Below are positions 32,993 to 40,725 of a DNA stretch of 45,026 nucleotides, piece by piece. Origin of the DNA: an uncultured Selenomonadales bacterium (GTDB lineage: Bacteria > Bacillota > Negativicutes > Selenomonadales > Selenomonadaceae); contig CAMJMR010000019.1 of the NCBI GenBank assembly GCA_946407095.1, positions 1-45,026 of the forward strand. Reading direction: 5' to 3'. Position numbers and translations under genes: made by a program. The notes under the pieces were generated by a model that did not search any database, had not been told where the DNA came from, and saw nothing but the letters and a program-made list of their open reading frames with translations. Numbering within the stretch: the first letter of the stretch is position 1; each line of letters opens with the position of its first letter.

Positions 32993-34117
32993 GTGGCTTA
33001 TCGAGTCATAATAATCGAAGACAATCAAGACCTTTTGGACGACATGGTTGTTACGCTCAGGCGTTCGCCCGATTTTGAAGTCGCGGCAACCTACAAGAAC
33101 GCCAACGCCGCGATTAATCCGTCGTCGATGTTCCACCCCGACCTGTTCCTTATGAACGTTGAGGATGACGATTCCATTGAAATTATTCCTGATTTCGTAG
33201 CCCGTTTCCCCGGCGCGTTTATTCTCGGCATGATGAGCAATTGGGATGCGCTCACTGCCCGCAACGTCATGCAGGGCGGAGCAACGGGTTGCATTCTAAA
33301 GCCCTTCACTGCCAAAGACGTCCTGGAATATCTGCAACTCTATTCCGCGCGCGGTCAACGCAAACCTGCGCGGCTAATCTCGTTTTTCAGCCCCAAGGGA
33401 CGCGCGGGCAGGACGACACTCGCGGCGATTCTTGCGCTGTTGCTCGCCGAAAAGACCGGCGAACGCGTCGCGCTGATTGATGCCGATTTGCAATTCGGAG
33501 ACTTGCCGATTTTCTTCGACGTGGAGCCCAAACGCACCGTCGTCGACGCCACGCAGGATATCGCCTTGCTGACGCCCGTGACGTTCGCGCCGTATTTCTT
33601 CCCGATTAAAGACGGCGTTTCGCTCTTGAGCAGCCCCGAACGTCCCGAATATGCCGAACTCGTCGCGCCCGAAGCTTTAACCGATGTCGTATTGATGTCG
33701 GGCAATATTTTCCGCTACGTCCTTGTCGACTTGCCCGCGGGTTTCAATCCCATTACGCTCAACATCTGCCGCATTTCCGACGTCGTCTTCGTCACGACGA
33801 TGATTAACAGCGGCTTTGAAGTCAACCACACTCGCAAGACCATGGAAATGTTCGCCGCGCAGGACGACGGCCGCCGCAAAGTTCATACGGTGTTCACGCG
33901 TGTCAATCCCTTCACCGAAGAAGAACGCCTGAAAATTTCGCTTAACCTCGGCTTCCCCGTCGACGTGATGATTCCGAACGAATACCGCATGATTTCCGTC
34001 GCCAACAGCGGACGCCTCGCCAAGGGCTTGCCAATGGATACTCTGCTCATGAAGACGATTAGCGGCATGGCCGACAAAATCATTGACGCGGGCGATAAAG
34101 CGGCGGCAGCAACGTAA
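32993..34117 (+). CDS. cpaE: CpaE/TadZ: pseudo-receiver plus MinD-like ATPase lacking the P-loop lysine
   Basis: The 374-residue protein has a receiver-like domain (1-118) and a ParA/MinD-like domain (125-374). In the receiver the acidic pocket (Glu9, Asp10) and Lys103 are kept, but the phospho-acceptor position is Asn55, so it is probably not phosphorylated. The deviant Walker A is PKGRAGRTT (134-142): the signature lysine (Lys135) is present but the P-loop lysine is Arg140. LIDADLQFGD (161-170) follows. It should direct Tad pilus localisation. TAGGAGG lies nine bases before the GTG start. It is separated from the first ATPase gene by an R1 repeat. Confidence 0.9.
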   Translation: MAYRVIIIEDNQDLLDDMVVTLRRSPDFEVAATYKNANAAINPSSMFHPDLFLMNVEDDDSIEIIPDFVARFPGAFILGMMSNWDALTARNVMQGGATGCILKPFTAKDVLEYLQLYSARGQRKPARLISFFSPKGRAGRTTLAAILALLLAEKTGERVALIDADLQFGDLPIFFDVEPKRTVVDATQDIALLTPVTFAPYFFPIKDGVSLLSSPERPEYAELVAPEALTDVVLMSGNIFRYVLVDLPAGFNPITLNICRISDVVFVTTMINSGFEVNHTRKTMEMFAAQDDGRRKVHTVFTRVNPFTEEERLKISLNLGFPVDVMIPNEYRMISVANSGRLAKGLPMDTLLMKTISGMADKIIDAGDKAAAAT

Positions 34118-34157
34118 CTTGTTCCTTGTTCCTAGTTCCTTACAGGAGGCAATTACC

Positions 34158-35117
34158 GTGATTGTCTTAGTGGCGTTTTTGTGTGCATTGGAGTTTTTCC
34201 TGGTCGTATTCTTCGGGCTGATGTTCTTCAGGCAAAATCGCAGCTTAAATCTGTTGCACCGCTTGCGCCGCCACGTCGACGACGACTCAAACCGATTCCA
34301 ACAGAGCGAAGACATCTACCGCCGCGCTATCAAACTGCTAAAGCGCACCGCAAAACCGCTCGGCAGATTCAATTTCACCAAAAGCCTCGACTTCAAGTTG
34401 CGGCAGGCGGGCATTCCGCTTTTCGGCGCGGAATTCATTATCGTTTCGCTTATCTGCGCATTCTTGGGCGTCATCCTGCTTTACGTCATTACGCTCAACG
34501 TTTCAATCGCGATGGCAACGGGTTTCGCAATACCGTTGCTCTTATGGCTGTGGGTCGTGGTTTTGGTTAATCGGCGGCGCAAGGCTTTCACCGAACAGCT
34601 CGGAGATTGCTTGACGACGGTCGCCAATGCATTGCGGGCGGGCTACAGCTTCCAGCAGGCAATGGACGTTGTCGCGAAGGAAATGGAGCCGCCTATCAGC
34701 ACCGAATTTGAACGCATGTCAACTGACGTGGCAATGGGCGTGACGCTCGAAGACGCCATGGAGCAAATGAACAAGCGCGTCGGCAGTGCTGACTTTGACT
34801 TGGTCGTCACGGCGGTTTTGATTCAGCGCGAAATCGGCGGCAACCTCGCTCAAATCCTCGACACCATAAGCGAAACCATTCAAGAGCGCATCCGCATGAA
34901 ACGCGAAATAAACGCGCTCACCGCGCAGGGCAGATTTTCCGCCGTCGTCCTGCTCATGTTGCCTATCGTCGTCGCCGTCTTCTGCTGGATTTTCAACCAC
35001 GAACAAATGCAACTCTTCGTCACCGAGGAGGTCGGCCATATCGCTATCGGCGTCGCCATAGTCTTGGAGATTCTCGGCTATATCATTATCCAACGAATCG
35101 TCGACATTGAAGTATGA
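34158..35117 (+). CDS. tadB: Tad pilus inner-membrane platform protein TadB
   Basis: The 319-residue protein has an N-terminal membrane helix, two more helices near residues 95-135 and a type II secretion F domain (about 150-275, GDCLTTVANALRAGYSFQQA and REIGGNLAQILDTIS), then two C-terminal helices. It pairs with TadC under the TadA ATPase. The GTG at 34158 is chosen because AGGAGG lies eight bases upstream; an upstream extension overlaps the cpaE end. Unusually, flp and tadE come between it and tadA. Confidence 0.93.
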   Translation: MIVLVAFLCALEFFLVVFFGLMFFRQNRSLNLLHRLRRHVDDDSNRFQQSEDIYRRAIKLLKRTAKPLGRFNFTKSLDFKLRQAGIPLFGAEFIIVSLICAFLGVILLYVITLNVSIAMATGFAIPLLLWLWVVVLVNRRRKAFTEQLGDCLTTVANALRAGYSFQQAMDVVAKEMEPPISTEFERMSTDVAMGVTLEDAMEQMNKRVGSADFDLVVTAVLIQREIGGNLAQILDTISETIQERIRMKREINALTAQGRFSAVVLLMLPIVVAVFCWIFNHEQMQLFVTEEVGHIAIGVAIVLEILGYIIIQRIVDIEV

Positions 35118-35148
35118 AAATATTATGAATTAAGATTTCATTAAGTAC

Positions 35149-35176
35149 TTGCATTTTTCCGCGCAAGGTGTATAAT
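35149..35176 (+). promoter_or_regulatory. Strong promoter of flp
   Basis: TTGCAT (35149-35154), a 16-bp spacer and a perfect TATAAT (35171-35176) lie in the 121-bp gap before flp. A separate strong promoter fits the need for much more pilin than assembly protein. Confidence 0.75.
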
Positions 35177-35238
35177 ACACATGCTTGAGTAATGATTAAG
35201 CACGTGATTAATTAAATCTCAAGAAGGAGGAGATAATC

Positions 35239-35445
35239 GTGTTACAGTACATCACTAAGCTTCTCAAGAAGCTCAAGAGTTCCGAAAAGGGACAAGGCAT
35301 GGTCGAGTACGCGCTCATCATCGCTTTCGTCGCGGCAATCGCCATCTTCGTCCTCAACGGCGGCCTCAGGAGTGCAGTCAGCAGTGCCTTCGACACCGCA
35401 AGCCAGGCAGTCAACAGCGCGGCAGCTGTGTCCACCTCTAAATAA
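35239..35445 (+). CDS. flp: Flp-type major pilin
   Basis: The 68-residue precursor has a short charged leader and a processing site KGQGMVEYALII: cleavage after the first Gly places Glu at +5 and Tyr at +6, the Flp signature. A hydrophobic helix (about residues 24-40) and an Ala/Ser-rich tail follow. It should be cut by a TadV prepilin peptidase, not encoded in the window. The GTG start has AAGGAGGAG upstream. It has its own promoter. Confidence 0.95.
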   Translation: MLQYITKLLKKLKSSEKGQGMVEYALIIAFVAAIAIFVLNGGLRSAVSSAFDTASQAVNSAAAVSTSK

Positions 35446-35560
35446 GTCAAAACTGACGGCTGATTAAGCTCTGTTGACGGAACTCACAAAAACCAAGACG
35501 GCGGGTCAATTCTGCCGGAAAACCAAGAACGACTAACCTAAACGAAAGCAAAACAAGGAA

Positions 35561-35608
35561 GCGGCGATAATTCTCCTGCCTGCAACGGGCTACGGGAAAT
35601 ATCGCCGC
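35561..35608 (+). terminator. Stem-loop between flp and tadE
   Basis: A perfect 9-bp stem GCGGCGATA/TATCGCCGC encloses a 30-base loop. Only a broken T run follows (CTTGCTTTTAA), so it may be an attenuator or an mRNA stabiliser and not a full terminator. Confidence 0.5.
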
Positions 35609-35664
35609 TACTTGCTTTTAACGCCGAAAAATGCAATAATCCCCTTCGAAAGGCGGTGACTGAA

Positions 35665-36087
35665 ATGAAGAAGCAACGAGGTCAAACTTTAGTAGAATTT
35701 GCGCTGATGGCACCGATGATTTTCCTGCTCGTCTTCGCCATGATTTACGGCGGCGTCATGTTCATGGACTATCTGAACTTTTGCAATGAGGCTCGCACGC
35801 TTGCCCGCCGCATTGCCGTGGCAGACACCAATACACGCGCGGAATTGATGGCAACGTACAACACGGACACCGGTAAAGAGTTCGCGCGCTTTTACACGGT
35901 GAACATGACAGCCGGTTACAACTACGACGAAGACGATACTGAACAGAACACGCCCGTTGACGCAGTCGTTACGGTCACTTTTAATCGCGACAACAAAGAT
36001 TTGCCGTGGGTGGTTTATAAAATCGGCTTCCCGCCCGAAACATTCAGTATTAAGTACAGCATGAAGCTTGAGAAAGACAGAAGTTAG
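35665..36087 (+). CDS. tadE: TadE-like pseudopilin
   Basis: The 140-residue protein starts MKKQRGQTLVEFALMAP, a TadE-type prepilin site (Gly, then Glu at +5 in QTLVEF), followed by a hydrophobic helix. The rest is a small soluble domain with acidic residues (DEDDTEQ). Pseudopilins of this class are processed by the same peptidase as Flp. The ATG at 35665 is preferred to a GTG three codons upstream because AAGGCGG lies before it. It is followed by a 259-bp gap with R3 and R2-tail remnants. Confidence 0.88.
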   Translation: MKKQRGQTLVEFALMAPMIFLLVFAMIYGGVMFMDYLNFCNEARTLARRIAVADTNTRAELMATYNTDTGKEFARFYTVNMTAGYNYDEDDTEQNTPVDAVVTVTFNRDNKDLPWVVYKIGFPPETFSIKYSMKLEKDRS

Positions 36088-36104
36088 CGGCAGTTGGTAA
36101 TGTC

Positions 36105-36131
36105 AAACAGTGACGGTTATTTTTCCGCCTG
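36105..36131 (+). repeat. R3 short repeat, copy 2
   Basis: It is the exact inverse of 10812-10838 over 27 bases. The rest of the 36088-36346 gap includes GCGGGAAGCTAG (also near 44967) and a CCGCTTTCAAAGCGG hairpin like the R2 tail, but no gene. Confidence 0.7.
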
Positions 36132-36346
36132 ACTTCGTTGCCGCGCGCTCGACGGTCGCTTTTTAAGCGGGAAGCTAGAAATGCGCCGGCATTTCGTAAC
36201 GGCGCGGCGATAACGTTCAAAGTGTCGGACAGTGCGGCGCGCTATCTGTTCCGCCGCTTTCAAAGCGGCCGCCTCGTCATACGAAAAAATTCCTCGTCAC
36301 ATCCCGATTTTGAATTTACCGGCACGCTACAGCGGAGGGAAAATTT

Positions 36347-37885
36347 ATGGCGAGACCCTTATCTTTGCTTGAACGCTTGGGCGGCAAAAGGCAAGAGCCT
36401 CAAAAACAGCCCGAACGTCCGAACATACCGAAGCCCGAATCGCCGCAGCCGTCACAACAAGAGCAGCAACCGCCGCATCCGCAGCATCCGCACTTTCAGC
36501 ACCACGAACACGAAACTTATACGGAAAAGCAAATCCAACAGGAACGCGAGGCGGCAGTCGAAGCGTCGGCGTTCGCGGGCAAACGTTTATCCTCTTCCAA
36601 AAGCGACACCATGCAAGAAATCAAGTTGGCAGTGCACCGCCGCATTGTCGACGAAATGACGCCCGAAGAGCAACAAATTTTGGTGCGCGGCGAAGAGGCT
36701 CGCGAACAGATTAAAAATATCATTTCGGTGTACAGCGGGCGCGAATTGGCGGAAAGTGCCTACACCCTGACGCGCGGCGAACGCATTCAGCTCGTCGACG
36801 ACATAAGCAACGAATTGCTCGGCTTGGGGCCGCTTGAACCGCTCCTTCAAAACGACAGCATAACTGAAATCATGGTCAACGGTCCGCGACAAATTTTCAT
36901 TGAACAGCGCGGCAAGCTCAAACTGACGGACATCCACTTTTACGACAACGCGCACTTGATGAACATAATCGAACGAATCTTGACGCCGTTGGGCAGGCGC
37001 GTCGACGAAAGCAGTCCTTTGGTAGATGCCCGCCTTGCCGACGGCTCGCGCGTCAATATCATAATTCCGCCGCTGTCACTGGTTGGCCCCGCCGTCACTA
37101 TCCGAAAGTTTTCCAAAAAGGCACTGTCGATTGACGACCTGGTAGGCTTCGGCACGCTCAGCGACGATATGGCGACTTTCCTTGACGCGTGCGTTCGGGC
37201 GCGGCTGAATATCTTGGTAAGCGGCGGCACGGGCTCCGGGAAAACCACGACGCTCAACGTCCTGTCGTCGTTCATACCGCACACCGACCGAATCGTTACG
37301 ATTGAGGACGCGGCGGAATTAAAACTTCAACAGACGCACGTCGTGACGTTGGAAAGCCGCCCCGCCAACTTGGAAGGAAACGGCGCGATAACCATTCGCG
37401 ACCTGGTTAGGAACGCCTTGCGCATGAGACCAGACAGGATTATCGTCGGCGAAGTTCGTTCGGGCGAGGCTCTTGACATGTTGCAGGCGATGAATACCGG
37501 TCACGACGGCTCCTTGACGACAGCCCACGCCAATTCCCCGCGCGACGTTGTCAGCCGCCTTGAGACGATGGTTTTGATGGCGGGCATGGAATTGCCTGTC
37601 CGCGCCGTCCGCACGCAAATTTCTTCCGCTTTGGATTTGATTATTCAGCAGTCCCGCATTCGCGACGGCTCCCGCAAGATAACTTACATCACGGAAGTGC
37701 AGGGCATGGAAGGCGATACGATTGTTTTGCAAGACCTGTTCCGCTACGTGCAGGACAGCATTGACGAGTACGGCAAATCCGTCGGTCACTACGAAAGCTT
37801 GGGCTTGATGCCGAACTTCATGGACAAGTTCAAAATGAACGGCGTCGACCTGCCCAGGACGTTTTTCACCAGCGGGCGGAGGTGA
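36347..37885 (+). CDS. tadA: Tad pilus assembly ATPase TadA/CpaF
   Basis: The 512-residue protein is a type II/IV secretion ATPase of the CpaF group. A Pro/Gln/His-rich N-terminus (about residues 15-65) is followed by a helical N-domain and the ATPase core: Walker A GGTGSGKTTT (about 291-300), TIEDAAELKL, the RMRPDRIIVGEVRSGEA Walker B region and the histidine in TTAHANS. It drives pilin polymerisation with TadB and TadC. GGAGG precedes the ATG. The gene stops six bases before the tadC start. Confidence 0.95.
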   Translation: MARPLSLLERLGGKRQEPQKQPERPNIPKPESPQPSQQEQQPPHPQHPHFQHHEHETYTEKQIQQEREAAVEASAFAGKRLSSSKSDTMQEIKLAVHRRIVDEMTPEEQQILVRGEEAREQIKNIISVYSGRELAESAYTLTRGERIQLVDDISNELLGLGPLEPLLQNDSITEIMVNGPRQIFIEQRGKLKLTDIHFYDNAHLMNIIERILTPLGRRVDESSPLVDARLADGSRVNIIIPPLSLVGPAVTIRKFSKKALSIDDLVGFGTLSDDMATFLDACVRARLNILVSGGTGSGKTTTLNVLSSFIPHTDRIVTIEDAAELKLQQTHVVTLESRPANLEGNGAITIRDLVRNALRMRPDRIIVGEVRSGEALDMLQAMNTGHDGSLTTAHANSPRDVVSRLETMVLMAGMELPVRAVRTQISSALDLIIQQSRIRDGSRKITYITEVQGMEGDTIVLQDLFRYVQDSIDEYGKSVGHYESLGLMPNFMDKFKMNGVDLPRTFFTSGRR

Positions 37886-37890
37886 GCGGC

Positions 37891-38880
37891 ATGATTTTCC
37901 TTGTCGCTCTGCTGACGGCGTTGTTGTTCGGAGTGTTCGTCTTCGCCTTGCTGAATTTGCGAACGAGCCCCGAAGCGCAGCTTAGGCAACGCCTGAACGA
38001 AATGATAGACAAAGCGGAGGCGGATCGTGCTTTAAACCCTAAGCAGCGGAAAAACGTCAAGCCGACCGTCGTCGAGATGCCGAAAATCGTTGAGCAGACA
38101 TTTTCGCGCCACAGAGAATTTCTCAATCGGGTAGTCCGCCCGTTTTTTGAATCGTTGAGCGAACGCCTGCAAAGGTTCGCGCCCGCCGAAATTCGCCTTC
38201 AGCTGGAGGATAAAATCTTCCACGCGGGCAAGCTCGGCGTCTGGGGCTTGAAGCGTGTCATAACGATTTGGTGCTTGTCGATTGTCGTTGCAACAGTCTT
38301 GGCAATCATGCTGATTCAAAGCACGGACTTGCACCCGCTGCAACGAATCATGACGATATTAATCGGCGCGTTCATCGGCGCGGTCATTCCGTTTGCGGTA
38401 TTGAACTCGGCGGTAAGGAACAGGCAAAAGGCACTTCGCAAGCAGTTGCCGGAATTCTTAGACCTTCTGTGCGTGAGCGTGCAAGCGGGCTTGTCATTCG
38501 ACGGCGCAGTAGGTAAAATGACGCGGCGAATGCGCGGACCGCTTATCGACGAGTTCAAGCGAATGCAAAACGACATTGCGCTGGGAATGACGCACCAATA
38601 CGCGCTGACGAACTTGGCGCGGCGTTGCGATTTGGAGGAAATTTATCTCTTCACGACCTCGGTAATACAAGCGGAAAAGTTAGGCACGAGCATGACGCGC
38701 ACGCTGAAGCAACAAGCGGACAACATGCGCGACCGTCACCGCCAGCACGTCAAGGCACAAGCTCTGAAAGCACCCGTCAAAATAATCTTCCCAATGGTTT
38801 TGTTTATCTTCCCGTCAATGTTCGTCGTGTTGCTCTTCCCTGCCGTATTATCGCTCCTTAGGAATTTGGGCGGAGGTTGA
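37891..38880 (+). CDS. tadC: Tad pilus inner-membrane platform protein TadC
   Basis: The 329-residue protein has an N-terminal helix, helices near residues 120-170, a type II secretion F domain (about 185-300, LPEFLDLLCVSVQAGLSFDG and EKLGTSMTRTLKQQ) and a C-terminal helix. The ATG at 37891 is used because GGAGG (ending in the tadA stop) lies eight bases upstream; a GTG three codons earlier overlaps that site. Coupling to tadA is likely. Confidence 0.93.
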   Translation: MIFLVALLTALLFGVFVFALLNLRTSPEAQLRQRLNEMIDKAEADRALNPKQRKNVKPTVVEMPKIVEQTFSRHREFLNRVVRPFFESLSERLQRFAPAEIRLQLEDKIFHAGKLGVWGLKRVITIWCLSIVVATVLAIMLIQSTDLHPLQRIMTILIGAFIGAVIPFAVLNSAVRNRQKALRKQLPEFLDLLCVSVQAGLSFDGAVGKMTRRMRGPLIDEFKRMQNDIALGMTHQYALTNLARRCDLEEIYLFTTSVIQAEKLGTSMTRTLKQQADNMRDRHRQHVKAQALKAPVKIIFPMVLFIFPSMFVVLLFPAVLSLLRNLGGG

Positions 38881-38897
38881 ATTGGTTTTAAGGCATC

Positions 38898-40496
38898 ATG
38901 GAAATTAACAAGGGTATTCGGGCGAGGGTTTTCTTTTTCTTTGCAATGATGGGAGCAATCCCGTTTTTGATTCTGGTTATCGCGGGCGGCTACAATGCCG
39001 TCGACGAGCTGGAAGACTTCAGCAAACAAAACAGCCTGCTGAGGAACGCAATTATTTCCGAACACGTGACAGACTTCATTTCCAAAAATCAAGCCGTATT
39101 GCGCTCGATCGCCTTGAGTCCGAAGCTTATCGAATATCTTCAGACACCGACCGACGAAGGGCGCGCATACGTCTCGAAATTGCTTTACGACACAGATTTT
39201 ATCTTCGACGACAATAACGTTACCGCTTTGACGGGTGCCGACGGTTGGCAAATCATTCGCACGGACGGCGCGACGCTCGTCAACTTGACCAAACGCCAAC
39301 ACTTCCAAGAGGCAATGAAGGGCAGAGGCTACATTTCCGACATTATCTCAAGCATGGCGACGGGCAAGATGATTATCGTCATAGAGGCTCCCGTCGTCGA
39401 CGCGAACGGCAAGGCGATAGGCATGGTGCAAAGGAATTTCAACCTTGCCGCCCTGCAAGACTTTGTTCAGAATCTCGACGACAGCGAAAGCTCAATCGTC
39501 GTCATGGACAGGACGGGGCGCATTATCGCCAATTCCGACAACATTCCCGGCCTAAGCGGCGGCTACAACATGGACAACAATTACAAGTTCCTTTTGGACA
39601 GGATTTACAACAGCAGCGGCGTCCTGCGCGATAACATTAACGGCGAAGATTCTTTGGCGACGTATTCGCGCAATATGGACACGGGCTGGATGATTGTCAC
39701 GATTCGCCCTTACCATTTCATTATGGATCAGGTTTACGACAAGGCGACCAAGGCGATTCTCTTCGGGCTGTTCATGCTGATTATCGGGATGCTGTTGGCT
39801 TATCTGCTTACCATTCGCGTGACCAAGCCTATTATCGAAATGACCGAGGTCGTCGACGAAATTGTAAGCGGCAAAATGCCCTCCGGTGAACTGGAAGTCA
39901 AAGGCGACGACGAATTCAAGCAGGTGGCGGTTGCCGTCAACAAACTCCGCTCCGAGCGCGACGCCTATCAGCTTGAATCCGAGCTGGACAAACTCACCGA
40001 GCTTTTCAACAAGAAGACCATGGAAAACCTTTGCAAGATGAAACTCAAGACTTTCAACGAGAACGAGTCGGCAAATGTTTTCATGGCACTCTACGTGATT
40101 GACCTTGATCATTTCAAGGAAGTCAACGACTTGTTGGGGCACCAGTTCGGCGATAAAGTCCTTGTCGAGTTCGCGAAGGGCTTGCGAAAAATTTTCCGCC
40201 CCAATGATTGTATCGGACGTTTCGGCGGCGACGAATTCGTCATCATCGTAGACAGCCTGCCGAATATGGAGGTCGTGATTCGCAAGGCGGAACAGATTAA
40301 ACAAATCGCTTTCAATCTGACGGTGGAGGACAGCTCAAAGTTCGTCACGGCGAGCATAGGCATCGCCATAGCACCGCAGAACGGGCGCACCTATGACGAC
40401 CTGTTTGCTTCGGCGGACAAGGCACTCTACCACGTCAAGCGCAACGGCAAGAACGGCTACTATTGCGAGCTGTTCGATACGGAAAGCGAGGCTTAA
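38898..40496 (+). CDS. Membrane diguanylate cyclase (Cache-HAMP-GGDEF)
   Basis: The 532-residue protein has a membrane helix (about 12-32), a periplasmic Cache-type sensor region (about 35-285), a second helix (287-306), HAMP (about 307-360) and a GGDEF domain. The active site RFGGDEF (Gly443 onward) is intact and RPND just upstream fits an inhibitory RxxD site, so c-di-GMP synthesis with product feedback is expected. It lies 17 bp after tadC and before the large TadG-like gene. This suggests that the signal controls pilus use locally. The ligand is unknown. Confidence 0.9.
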   Translation: MEINKGIRARVFFFFAMMGAIPFLILVIAGGYNAVDELEDFSKQNSLLRNAIISEHVTDFISKNQAVLRSIALSPKLIEYLQTPTDEGRAYVSKLLYDTDFIFDDNNVTALTGADGWQIIRTDGATLVNLTKRQHFQEAMKGRGYISDIISSMATGKMIIVIEAPVVDANGKAIGMVQRNFNLAALQDFVQNLDDSESSIVVMDRTGRIIANSDNIPGLSGGYNMDNNYKFLLDRIYNSSGVLRDNINGEDSLATYSRNMDTGWMIVTIRPYHFIMDQVYDKATKAILFGLFMLIIGMLLAYLLTIRVTKPIIEMTEVVDEIVSGKMPSGELEVKGDDEFKQVAVAVNKLRSERDAYQLESELDKLTELFNKKTMENLCKMKLKTFNENESANVFMALYVIDLDHFKEVNDLLGHQFGDKVLVEFAKGLRKIFRPNDCIGRFGGDEFVIIVDSLPNMEVVIRKAEQIKQIAFNLTVEDSSKFVTASIGIAIAPQNGRTYDDLFASADKALYHVKRNGKNGYYCELFDTESEA

Positions 40497-40530
40497 AGTC
40501 ACTTCGTCGGCACGAGGGAGGCGAGCGACT

Positions 40531-40584
40531 ATGCTGAAACATTTTTCCAAACAGCGCGGGCAAGCATCGATTTTGTATGCTTAG
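40531..40584 (+). pseudogene. Vestigial 17-codon copy of the start of the TadG-like gene
   Basis: With its own ribosome binding site it reads MLKHFSKQRGQASILYA and stops. It matches the first 17 residues of the gene at 40726 (MLKHLSRQRGQAMVLYA). About 35 bases upstream are also similar (about 40497-40530 versus 40692-40725). It is a remnant of a duplicated 5' end, or a very short translated leader. Confidence 0.7.
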
Positions 40585-40725
40585 CCTTTCACGCTGTTAT
40601 TTTTTTAGGAGGAAGCTTGCGCTTTAAAGGCAGCAACGACTGAAGCAAACATTCAACCAACGATTTCGAGACGAAAGGAAGCGAGACTTAAAGGCACTTC
40701 GTCAGCATGAAGGAGGCGGGCGACT

